From Saprospiraceae bacterium (GTDB lineage Bacteria; Bacteroidota; Bacteroidia; Chitinophagales; Saprospiraceae), in assembly GCA_030728245.1 (NCBI GenBank), contig JANQZX010000109.1, positions 9,037 through 69,873 of the forward strand: a stretch of DNA of 60,837 nucleotides, written 5' to 3'. Position numbers and translations under genes: made by a program. The notes below the pieces were generated by a model. That model was not told the DNA's origin and made no database searches. It saw nothing but the letters and a program-made list of their open reading frames with translations. Shown in pieces: positions 53,582-60,837 of the stretch (positions are counted from its first letter, which is position 1; each line of letters opens with the position of its first letter).

Positions 53582-54811
53582 ATGCTCTCACATTATAAGA
53601 TTATAACGCTTTCTCATCAACACACTAATCTTAGAGATTTAGCTAAATTTGTATTGCCTGAACTAGAGCAAACGATAGTTCATTTGTTGCAAAGTGCTAA
53701 AGAAAATTTCAATATTCAAGAGTTATTTTATGTTTCTACCTGTAATAGGGTTATGTTTTTGTTATATGGTGAGTTTAATGCCGATGAAAACACTGTCATT
53801 CCCTTTTACCGTCACTTTCTTCCTCAATTAACTGCGTCAGATTATACTATATTAAAGGAAAATGTTAAAATTTTCCAGGGAACAGACGCGGTGTCTCATC
53901 TTTTTAATGTCGCTTCTTCCGTTGATTCTTTAGTGGTTGGTGAGCGGCAGATTCTTTCACAATTAAGGGAAGCTTACGAATTTACAAGAACCCAGGGCTT
54001 ATGCGGAGATGCAATGCGCCTTTTGATGGACCAGGCCGTCCTAACCTCTAAAGAGGTGTTTTCAACTACCCGAATTGGGGAAAAGCCCGTTTCAGTTGCT
54101 TCTTTAGCTGTTTTAAAATTACTTAGATACGCTCTTCGACCCGATGCCAGAATTCTTTTAATTGGTGCCGGACAAACTAATGGTATTGTCGCAAAGATAC
54201 TTCATAGTAATGCCTTTACCAATGTGCATGTTTTTAATAGATCACTACCAAAAGCACAATCGATAGCCAAATTATTTCCCAACGGAAAAGCTTCGCTTCT
54301 TAGTGAGTTAAATGAATTTTCTCAGGGTTTTGATGCTTTAATTGCCTGTACCTCTTCTCCGACACCTCTCATTGACCTTCACGTATTTACTTCGTTGGTA
54401 CAAAATGAAAAAAACCCCAAAGTTATCATAGATTTGGCCGTTCCCAATAATGTAACGATGGAGGTAGCAGAACTAAAACAAGTTCATTACGTCGAAATAG
54501 AGACGCTTCGTCAGGTTGCCAGTGAAAACATGGCCTTCAGAGAGGCAGAAGTTATTAAAGCAACCAAAGTTATTGACTCAAATATTGAAAAATTCAGCAG
54601 ACTTTTTAAACAAAGAAAAATTGAAAAAGCTTTTAGCTCGCTTCCAGATGAGATAAAAGCTATAAAAGAAAAAGCCTTGTCCGAAGTTTTTAAAAAGGAT
54701 CTTGCTGAGCTGGACGAACCCACCAAGGAACTTATTGAGAAAATGCTCACTTATATGGAAAAAAAGTGTGTGGGCGTTCCAATGAAAGCCGCCAGAGAAA
54801 TATTATTGTAA
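53582..54811 (+). CDS. hemA: Glutamyl-tRNA reductase
   Basis: The 409-residue enzyme reduces glutamyl-tRNA(Glu) to glutamate-1-semialdehyde, the first committed step of C5 tetrapyrrole synthesis. The catalytic cysteine is C54 in YVSTCNRVMFLLYG. SVDSLVVGERQILSQLREAY is the conserved substrate loop. The NADPH-binding domain has ILLIGAGQTNGIVAKIL and HVFNRS. The C-terminal dimerisation helices run from about 310. The family start would be near Met1, and no signal is present. hemC, hemD and other haem genes are not adjacent. A hairpin follows the stop. Confidence 0.95.
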   Translation: MLSHYKIITLSHQHTNLRDLAKFVLPELEQTIVHLLQSAKENFNIQELFYVSTCNRVMFLLYGEFNADENTVIPFYRHFLPQLTASDYTILKENVKIFQGTDAVSHLFNVASSVDSLVVGERQILSQLREAYEFTRTQGLCGDAMRLLMDQAVLTSKEVFSTTRIGEKPVSVASLAVLKLLRYALRPDARILLIGAGQTNGIVAKILHSNAFTNVHVFNRSLPKAQSIAKLFPNGKASLLSELNEFSQGFDALIACTSSPTPLIDLHVFTSLVQNEKNPKVIIDLAVPNNVTMEVAELKQVHYVEIETLRQVASENMAFREAEVIKATKVIDSNIEKFSRLFKQRKIEKAFSSLPDEIKAIKEKALSEVFKKDLAELDEPTKELIEKMLTYMEKKCVGVPMKAAREILL

Positions 54812-54827
54812 TTACTGAAAATATATA

Positions 54828-54862
54828 GATACTTGTTACCCCCCTTTGAGATAACAAGTATC
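54828..54862. terminator. Bidirectional terminator between hemA and aspS
   Basis: GATACTTGTTA (54828-54838) and TAACAAGTATC (54852-54862) form a perfect 11-bp stem around a 13-base C-rich loop, between two convergent genes. Confidence 0.75.
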
Positions 54863-54869
54863 ATAAGTG

Positions 54870-56627
54870 TTATTTTATATTTAATTTCAAGGCTAACTCA
54901 TCTAATTGTGCTGATGCAATTTCAGATGGGGCGTCTATCATCATATCTCTACCCTGATTATTTTTTGGGAAGGCTATGAAATCTCTGATAGAATTCTGGC
55001 CATTTAATACGGCACACAGTCTGTCGAATCCAAAGGCAATACCTCCATGTGGTGGCGCACCATATTCAAAAGCCCCCAATAAGAACCCAAATTGGTTTTC
55101 TGCCTCCTCCGGTGTGAATCCAAGTAATTTAAAATTCTTGGCTTGCAAGGCTCTATCGTGAATCCGTATAGATCCACCACCAATCTCCACACCATTAATC
55201 ACCAAATCGTAAGCATCGGCACGAAGGTTTTTAAGTACCTCCCTGTCATCACTTGCCATAGCCTCAATCTGCTCCTTTTTGGGGGATGTGAAAGGATGGT
55301 GCATGGCATAAAAACGCTGAGTATCATCATCCCATTCTAATAAAGGAAAATCAAGCACCCAAAGAGGTTTGAACTCTCCTTTTTTCATTAAATCGAGGCG
55401 ACGTCCCATTTCTAAACGAAGCTCTCCCAACTGCTTTCTAACCTTATCCGTTTCGCCAGACAGGATAAGCATTAAATCTCCCTGCGTGGCTCCAAATAAT
55501 TCTACCCATTGCTGTAAAGCATCCTGGTCATAAAATTTATCTACCGACGATTTAATTCCGTCCTGGTTATAACGAACCGATACTAACCCTTTTGCACCAA
55601 TTTGAGGTCTTTTTACCCAATCCGTAAGTTCATCGATTTGTTTTCTGGTCATATCAGCTTTACCAGGAACTTTTATCCCGATAATCAACTCGGCCTCATC
55701 AAAAATACTAAAGCCCTTATTTTTTACAACCTCATTTAATTCAACAAAAACCATATCAAATCTTAGATCTGGTTTATCAGAGCCATATAATCTCATGGCA
55801 TCGTCATATTTCATACGAGGAAAATCCCCCAATTCTAAACCAAGGGTATGTCTGAATAAATGTCTTGTCAAACCTTCAAAAGTATTTAGCACCTCTTCCT
55901 GGGTAACAAAAGCCATTTCGCAGTCAATCTGTGTAAATTCAGGCTGCCTGTCAGCTCTTAAATCTTCATCTCTGAAGCACTTCACTATTTGAAAATACCG
56001 GTCATAACCAGCCACCATTAAAATCTGTTTAAAGGTTTGTGGCGATTGAGGTAATGCGTAAAACTGTCCGGCATTCATTCTACTTGGAACCACAAAATCT
56101 CTGGCTCCTTCCGGCGTAGATTTTATAAGAAAAGGCGTTTCAATTTCAGCGAAATCTAAATCTGATAAATACTTTCTGGTCTCCAGAGATAGTTTTGAAC
56201 GAAATAGAATATTCTTTTGAACTGGACTTCTTCTTAAATCTAAATATCTATATTTCATTCTAATGTCATCACCACCATCGGTATCGTCTTCAATGGTAAA
56301 AGGAGGAACCTTAGAAGAATTCAGGATTTGTAACCCATTCACCTGAATTTCAATTTCTCCGGTATCCCTATTCAGATTTTTATTGGTCCTTTCCCTAACT
56401 TTCCCATCTATCATGATGACAAATTCTCTACCCAATTTCCTGGCAGATTCACATAACTGTTTATCTTCTTCCAGAGAAAAAACGATTTGAGTGATCCCAT
56501 AACGATCTCTAATATCCATAAACGTCATTGCCCCAAAATCTCTATTTGCCTGAACCCAGCCACTAAGTCTAACTTGTTTACCAACATCAGAAATTCTCAA
56601 CTCCCCACAATTATGCGTACGGTACAT
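54870..56627 (-). CDS. aspS: Aspartyl-tRNA synthetase
   Basis: A 585-residue bacterial-type class IIb synthetase. The N-terminal OB-fold anticodon domain (1-105) has [23 protein letters not shown]. The catalytic domain contains motif 2 in [19 protein letters not shown] and motif 3 in [15 protein letters not shown]. The bacterial GAD insertion lies at about 285-410. The position equivalent to E. coli Leu30, involved in telling Asp from Asn anticodons, is F31 here, so its discrimination cannot be read from the usual Leu/His rule. It is transcribed toward hemA. Confidence 0.97.
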   Translation of the reverse strand: MYRTHNCGELRISDVGKQVRLSGWVQANRDFGAMTFMDIRDRYGITQIVFSLEEDKQLCESARKLGREFVIMIDGKVRERTNKNLNRDTGEIEIQVNGLQILNSSKVPPFTIEDDTDGGDDIRMKYRYLDLRRSPVQKNILFRSKLSLETRKYLSDLDFAEIETPFLIKSTPEGARDFVVPSRMNAGQFYALPQSPQTFKQILMVAGYDRYFQIVKCFRDEDLRADRQPEFTQIDCEMAFVTQEEVLNTFEGLTRHLFRHTLGLELGDFPRMKYDDAMRLYGSDKPDLRFDMVFVELNEVVKNKGFSIFDEAELIIGIKVPGKADMTRKQIDELTDWVKRPQIGAKGLVSVRYNQDGIKSSVDKFYDQDALQQWVELFGATQGDLMLILSGETDKVRKQLGELRLEMGRRLDLMKKGEFKPLWVLDFPLLEWDDDTQRFYAMHHPFTSPKKEQIEAMASDDREVLKNLRADAYDLVINGVEIGGGSIRIHDRALQAKNFKLLGFTPEEAENQFGFLLGAFEYGAPPHGGIAFGFDRLCAVLNGQNSIRDFIAFPKNNQGRDMMIDAPSEIASAQLDELALKLNIK

Positions 56628-56658
56628 ATTAAAACATTTAACATAAGGTAAATAAATG

Positions 56659-56666
56659 CAAAAATA
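56659..56666 (-). promoter_or_regulatory. Candidate -7 element for aspS
   Basis: On the minus strand TATTTTTG matches TAnnTTTG, 31 bases before ATG 56627. A TTG 14 bases further upstream is too close for a standard -33 box. Confidence 0.4.
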
Positions 56667-56679
56667 TAAAAAACAAAGG

Positions 56680-59064
56680 TCAACTTCGATAAAAAAAACG
56701 AATCAATACCTGAATAGGTAAGTTATTATTCGTCATCCTTTCTGCATTTTGCGAGAGATAAATATTTCGTCGATCTGCGCCTATTCCAGACATTTCAAAA
56801 AAGGTATTTATGAATCCCAGGCGTTTTTCACCAATTTCTCTGCTTTCCTTTAAAAAAACACCCCCTCTGTCCTGGACCTGAACAGCTAATTCAACGCCCA
56901 AACCTGGATATTCAGAGAGTATTTGCCGAATCCTGTGCAGTTCAAAAAATCCAGGGGCATCCGGTTCAATGCTATCCGTTGGAAAAAATGGTACATTTAG
57001 GGGAATCAATTCGGTATAATAAAAAGGGTATGCCACCACATTTATCTGGGTGTCTCTTACTATCTTTAATGGCTGATAATTCAGGGTATCTTTGAGGACA
57101 TAATCCTTATTTCTGCCACGATTTCTCATTTCTAATGCCTCCATTCTAAGTGAAATCTCACCTCTGTTTACTAAAAGCAACTGTTTCTTTTCCTTTAAAA
57201 ACTGTAAATAATACTGTTGACTTAGCAAATCAATCATGGGCATTTTAAGCTTATTCGTTATCTCCCGCTCAATCAATGGCTTTAACCTTAAGCTTACTTC
57301 ATTGAAAAATGGAAGCTGTAATGACTTTTTAACAGGCCAGCTTAGATTTTTAACCACCTCATCATTGGGAATACTATAAAAAATAGATGTTTGTTTCGTT
57401 GACGCTAATTTATTAAGATACTCCTCCATTAAAATTTGCGAAAGAGCTAAGTCATCCATTGACAATAACTTTTTTAGTCCTTCTAACGCTTCTTTTTTAT
57501 ACTCCGCTTCTACTTCTTTTACATATTCAAGTTGATTGGCATACCATTGATAATTAATGATATCCTTCACGAATAATTGAAAATTTTGTATGGTATCCTC
57601 ATCTTCTTCCACTGCGTTTTTTGCAGCATACTCATTTTTCCAAAATTCAATACGATTGATTCCCTCTGAAAAGGCAACATTCATATTAGGTTTCTTTTCC
57701 GACGTTAATTTTAAGGTAAGTGAGTAAGAATTCGAAAGAATTTTTAATTCATTTTCAATAGGCTTCAAGTCAATGTCAGATAAATCTCTGATATTTGCCC
57801 AAATGGCCGATGTACTTAATTCAACCTTTTGGAGCAATCCGTCGATTTCGCTTTGAACATCTAAAATAAGATTATTCTGATCCGATAATTGCTTTTCAAG
57901 TCTTACAAATTCTATATCAAACTCTTCCAGATAACTATTTCGTTGAAACTTTCCCGTATAAATATTTCCGCCTTCCCTTATCGGTAATTGAACAGAAGGA
58001 ATGAAGTATTCAGGTTTAACCGACACTAAAAGGATATCATCCCATTTTGGAAGGAAAGTTGTTGACCCAAATGAAAGAGGTTCGTTATTTATAACATGCA
58101 ACGTATTCTCCTTTCGGTTAAAACCATAAAACTTTATTTCACCGTCAAAAAACTCATTTTTTGAAAAAATCTGACTGCTTGCTTTTATCGCAAGGACAGG
58201 CTCAGTTTGAAGTTTATCGGGTAATATCGCCTGATAAATCGATTCAACCCCATCCCTGTCTTTCACGGCGAACATAATTTTTCTTCTGTCCGCTGATAAG
58301 GTAGGTTCATATTCGTCCAATAAAGAATTAATCTGAAGACCAATATTTTCTGGTTCTGACCAATTTAACCAACCCTCCGTTGTTCTTTTCGAGGTAAAAA
58401 TATCAAATCCTCCATAGCTTGAATCACCTTCTGCGCTAAAAAAAATCGTTCTATTATCCAAAGAAATCATGAGGTCTTTAACCTGTTTGAATTTTTCAAA
58501 ACCCTTTAACTCCTTAGGAGTTGTCCAGGTAAAGGTTGAATCAAGAGAAGAAACAAAAATTTGCTGCTGGATTGAATCCCCTATTCCAAAAAAACATACC
58601 GTTTTAAAATTATTGTAGGTAATCCACTTTGCCGCCGGATAAAATGGAGGTGTGGGAAAAATATCACTTTCCACCCATATTCTACCATTATAGTCAAAGA
58701 AAGACGAGTATAAACTATCGGATTCCCTGCGTACCAAAAGAATATCTGACTGATTAAGCAGGGCCACCGCGCATTCATCTTCCCCAGAGTTTACATCACC
58801 TGACAATGGAAAAGGTTTTGACCATTGCCCGGAATTACCCGTTCTTTCGCTCACCCAAATATCTTTTCCTTTATTTAGGCCAACATTAATGGGGTGTTTG
58901 TCAACGCTAAAAAACAATTTATTCCCGTCATGAGACAAGACTGGTGCTGAATGAGCGTAATTTAAATTTGGAAAAACACGAATTCTTGATACAGTAGATT
59001 GAGCGGATAGGCTTATAGTACAGCATAAGAAAAAAAACTGGATACTAAAGCCTATTTTGTTCAT
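56680..59064 (-). CDS. PD40/WD40-like propeller protein with OmpA-like C-terminal domain
   Basis: A 794-residue envelope protein. The signal peptide is [22 protein letters not shown]. Residues about 30-290 form a WD40-like PD40 propeller with repeats such as [35 protein letters not shown] and [16 protein letters not shown] long Lys/Glu/Leu-rich, probably coiled middle region (about 390-660) has no clear match. The last 90 residues (from [13 protein letters not shown]) resemble an OmpA peptidoglycan-binding domain, with [17 protein letters not shown] in place of NxxLSxxRA. Related PD40-OmpA proteins attach T9SS or gliding components to the wall (PorE is the best-known example), but the long middle region makes this one unusual. 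It starts 8 bases after the reductase gene. Confidence 0.78.
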   Translation of the reverse strand: MNKIGFSIQFFFLCCTISLSAQSTVSRIRVFPNLNYAHSAPVLSHDGNKLFFSVDKHPINVGLNKGKDIWVSERTGNSGQWSKPFPLSGDVNSGEDECAVALLNQSDILLVRRESDSLYSSFFDYNGRIWVESDIFPTPPFYPAAKWITYNNFKTVCFFGIGDSIQQQIFVSSLDSTFTWTTPKELKGFEKFKQVKDLMISLDNRTIFFSAEGDSSYGGFDIFTSKRTTEGWLNWSEPENIGLQINSLLDEYEPTLSADRRKIMFAVKDRDGVESIYQAILPDKLQTEPVLAIKASSQIFSKNEFFDGEIKFYGFNRKENTLHVINNEPLSFGSTTFLPKWDDILLVSVKPEYFIPSVQLPIREGGNIYTGKFQRNSYLEEFDIEFVRLEKQLSDQNNLILDVQSEIDGLLQKVELSTSAIWANIRDLSDIDLKPIENELKILSNSYSLTLKLTSEKKPNMNVAFSEGINRIEFWKNEYAAKNAVEEDEDTIQNFQLFVKDIINYQWYANQLEYVKEVEAEYKKEALEGLKKLLSMDDLALSQILMEEYLNKLASTKQTSIFYSIPNDEVVKNLSWPVKKSLQLPFFNEVSLRLKPLIEREITNKLKMPMIDLLSQQYYLQFLKEKKQLLLVNRGEISLRMEALEMRNRGRNKDYVLKDTLNYQPLKIVRDTQINVVAYPFYYTELIPLNVPFFPTDSIEPDAPGFFELHRIRQILSEYPGLGVELAVQVQDRGGVFLKESREIGEKRLGFINTFFEMSGIGADRRNIYLSQNAERMTNNNLPIQVLIRFFYRS

Positions 59065-59072
59065 GACTCTTT

Positions 59073-60173
59073 TTAAACTTTATAAGTAATCTCTAATTCT
59101 TCGGAATTAGCCCGCGACTGACAAGTAAGAATATACCCCTGTTCAATTTCCTCCGGATCTAAAGCATGGCAAACATCCATAATAACGGAACCAGAAATCA
59201 CTTTGGCCATACAACTTGAACAAGCGCCTGCGGTGCATGAATAGGGTGGATTTTTCTTGGCGGCGATAAGAACTTGAAGAATTGTTTTTTGTGCGGGTAG
59301 TTCCAGGGTAAGAATTTCATCGCCCAATTCGACTTTCATAACGGCATTTACCCCATTTTTATTACTCTTTGAGCTTGATACGTCCCCAGATAAAAATAAC
59401 TCTTTATTTATATTTTCTTTTTTTATTCCATCTTCAATCAATGAAGTTTCTGCGGTAGCAGCTAATTCTTCAGGTCCACAAATAAAAAATTCACTTTTCA
59501 CACCCGACGCCACATTTTCCGATCTAAAACGCTGAATCATTTTTTTATCAATTCTCCCTATTTCACCATCCCAGGTGAGTTTGCCCTTTGAAAACAAACC
59601 ACCCAAACCTCCTGGTTTTTCTCTTTTAGGCTGAGAAAGGGTTAGGGTACAGAAAAATTGCCCGGCGTACCGCTTTGTCATTTGATCCAATTCATCCCTG
59701 AAAATAATGGATTCTTCGTTTCTATTACCATAAAGCAGGTAAACTGAGCTTTGAGGTTCCTCTTCAAGCACCACTTTTGCGATGGAAAAAAGAGGTGTTA
59801 TACCGCTACCAGCACCAATCAGGAAATAATTTTTCCTTTGTTCCGGATTTAATTCAGGATGAAAATTCCCTTCTGGTTGAGATACCTCCAAAAAATCACC
59901 CTTTGTAAGATTGTCCGCAAGGTAGTTTGAAACTAACCCTTTTTTAACCCTTTTGACCGTGATGCACAAATCAGTTTCCAGGGGACTGGAGCTCATGGAA
60001 TAAGAGCGCCTGACTTCCTTACTTTTAATATTAAGTTTTAGCGTCAAATATTGTCCCGCCTGATAAACGTAATAATCTTTTAATTCATCAGGAACTATTA
60101 ATTTTATAGTGAAAGCCTCTGGGGTTTCTTCTTTTACCTCTTTGACTTGTAAACGGTGAAAATGCTGACTCAT
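59073..60173 (-). CDS. PaaE-like ferredoxin-NADP+ reductase with C-terminal 2Fe-2S domain
   Basis: The 366-residue electron-transfer protein has an FAD-binding barrel (RRSYSMSSSPLETDLCITVKR). The NAD(P) domain follows, with FLIGAGSGITPLFSIAK and FFICGPEELAATAETSL. The C-terminal plant-type ferredoxin domain has cluster ligands in YSCTAGACSSCMAKV and the final Cys in YILTCQSRA. This is the domain order of PaaE and HCP reductase. PaaE feeds the phenylacetyl-CoA epoxidase, but no paaABCD genes are seen. It could instead support the acyl-ACP desaturase or the Rieske oxygenase of this window. The long frame begins at TTG 60206; ATG 60173 (MSQHFHRLQVKEV) is chosen as the family start. The PD40/OmpA gene follows after 8 bases. 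Confidence 0.92.
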   Translation of the reverse strand: MSQHFHRLQVKEVKEETPEAFTIKLIVPDELKDYYVYQAGQYLTLKLNIKSKEVRRSYSMSSSPLETDLCITVKRVKKGLVSNYLADNLTKGDFLEVSQPEGNFHPELNPEQRKNYFLIGAGSGITPLFSIAKVVLEEEPQSSVYLLYGNRNEESIIFRDELDQMTKRYAGQFFCTLTLSQPKREKPGGLGGLFSKGKLTWDGEIGRIDKKMIQRFRSENVASGVKSEFFICGPEELAATAETSLIEDGIKKENINKELFLSGDVSSSKSNKNGVNAVMKVELGDEILTLELPAQKTILQVLIAAKKNPPYSCTAGACSSCMAKVISGSVIMDVCHALDPEEIEQGYILTCQSRANSEELEITYKV

Positions 60174-60397
60174 GACCCTTTTAAGTTTATTTAATACATA
60201 ACGCAATTTCTAAAGTAGGGTTTAAAAGAAAGGGAGGATTGTAGAAACAATAGACTTTCCTACTTTTAGCACAAGATCAACTTAAACGCCTAATATATGA
60301 GTTATGAATATTTTTTAAAAATTAATAAGCTGATATACAATTTATTATGCTTTCCTCAAGGAGTATATTTTACATGATAACAATTGAAATAATTGAT

Positions 60398-60405
60398 TAA
60401 CTTTG
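60398..60405 (+). promoter_or_regulatory. -7 promoter element upstream of the small ORF
   Basis: TAACTTTG matches TAnnTTTG exactly and ends 23 bases before the ATG of the 49-codon frame. The nearest TTG (60384-60386) is only 11 bases upstream, too close for a -33 box. Confidence 0.4.
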
Positions 60406-60428
60406 TATGACTAAAAACTATATGAGAG

Positions 60429-60578
60429 ATGACATCTAACATATCCTTTCAGGAACGAGCCAAGTTAAGTGCCACCATCTTATCCAAACAACCTGCAGTT
60501 ACCTTAAAGGAAGCCAAGGAGCAAGTTCAATGGTTAAAAACCAACAGCAGTACAAAGAAGAAGAAACAAAGAGATTAA
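60429..60578 (+). CDS. Possible small protein, 49 residues, function unknown
   Basis: I do not recognise this protein. The frame runs from ATG 60429 to TAA 60576-60578. It begins MTSNISFQERAKLSATILSK, continues with a predicted helical stretch (TLKEAKEQVQWLKTN), and ends in a basic tail (STKKKKQRD). It is therefore positively charged at the C-terminus, which suggests nucleic-acid or ribosome contact if it is real. Support comes from a matching -7 element 23 bases upstream, a coherent amphipathic helix and an even codon composition. The flanks 60207-60397 and 60579-60837 hold no other frame that I can support. Confidence 0.45.
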   Translation: MTSNISFQERAKLSATILSKQPAVTLKEAKEQVQWLKTNSSTKKKKQRD

Positions 60579-60837
60579 TTCAATTTGTAAACGATAATAA
60601 TCTTTGGGTAGATAATCTCAATTAACCCCGAATCAATCTTCCATATTACCACCCATTTTGGTAAATATATGTATAAGAGAAGGTTTATTTTATTTCTAAT
60701 GTGTAATCCGGTGAAATTTCATCCAGATTTTACAATATGCCTGCAATTATCTGCACTCGTTTTGCCTACTAAAGGTGTTAATAGCAGTAGAAATACCTGT
60801 AAAAGTTCGTGTATTTGGTAAAAAATGATCCACCCCC
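60579..60837. other. Right-edge stretch with no supported feature
   Basis: All forward frames are interrupted by stops. On the minus strand, short open runs of 19 to 38 codons enter from the right edge, but none shows a motif, so I cannot tell whether one is the tail of a gene beyond the window. Confidence 0.6.

Noticed and set aside
60579-60837. Possible gene tail entering from the right edge on the minus strand
   Set aside because: Open runs of 19 to 38 codons in all three frames, none with a recognisable motif.
1-60837. CRISPR array, tRNA or rRNA genes, prophage, complete insertion sequence
   Set aside because: No regular spaced repeats, clover-leaf sequences, phage genes or paired terminal repeats were seen in the intergenic DNA.

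Overview
The window is a stretch of chromosome from a member of the Bacteroidota, most likely a Saprospiraceae-like marine or sludge bacterium (the family is an inference). The evidence is AT-rich DNA, SusC/SusD and other TonB-linked outer-membrane genes, a type IX secretion (T9SS) sorting domain, the lineage-typical families DUF4286, DUF4290 and DUF5916, starts without a Shine-Dalgarno sequence, and promoters of the Bacteroidota form TTG-N20-TAnnTTTG. No rRNA, tRNA, CRISPR array, prophage or complete insertion sequence was seen. All genes look intact except the first, which leaves the window on the left.

Layout. 1-9271 (minus): DUF5916 protein, Rieske oxygenase, TonB-dependent receptor and a very large exported protein that runs off the left edge. 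9427-13473 (plus): a 1348-residue signalling protein with two cyclase domains, an AAA/STAND ATPase and TPRs, built like soluble adenylyl cyclase. 13475-19314: gatA, an FMN reductase, a PD-(D/E)XK recombination nuclease, a comM-like ATPase, DUF4286 and DUF4290. 19389-24356: a giant astacin-type metalloprotease with five BACON-like domains and a T9SS tail. 24540-30339: a LolC/E-type permease convergent with an orphan susD-susC pair. 30600-33085: O-methyltransferase, methylmalonyl-CoA epimerase, TauE-type permease and a beta-barrel protein. 33156-40773 (minus): S41 protease and ABC-F ATPase, Tat-exported isomerase-like protein, dnaB and an RluB-type pseudouridine synthase. 40969-45738: LytS/LytTR two-component pair divergent from an outer-membrane beta-barrel receptor. 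45808-47925: acyl-ACP desaturase divergent from plsC, then tatA. 48038-56627: lytic transglycosylase, mannose-1-phosphate guanylyltransferase, recQ-aroQ, hemA and aspS. 56680-60173 (minus): PaaE-like flavin/iron-sulfur reductase followed by a PD40/OmpA-like envelope protein. 60429-60578: a possible 49-residue small gene.

How the genes fit together. Much of the window serves the cell envelope: nutrient uptake (two TonB receptors and SusD), export (TatA, T9SS cargo), phospholipid synthesis (desaturase and PlsC sharing one divergent control region), wall turnover (transglycosylase, S41 protease) and sugar-nucleotide supply (GDP-mannose). The rest is translation, replication and repair housekeeping. 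Convergent genes are usually separated by strong bidirectional hairpins. Several long reading frames begin at a TTG codon a few residues before an ATG that fits the signal peptide or family start better. In those cases the ATG is used here.

The most interesting items are the sAC-like cyclase with its catalytic residues split between two domains, the Rieske oxygenase placed beside TonB and DUF5916 genes, the protease built from tandem BACON domains, and short dyads lying on top of TACATTTG promoter elements. I saw no clear new defence or mobile system.
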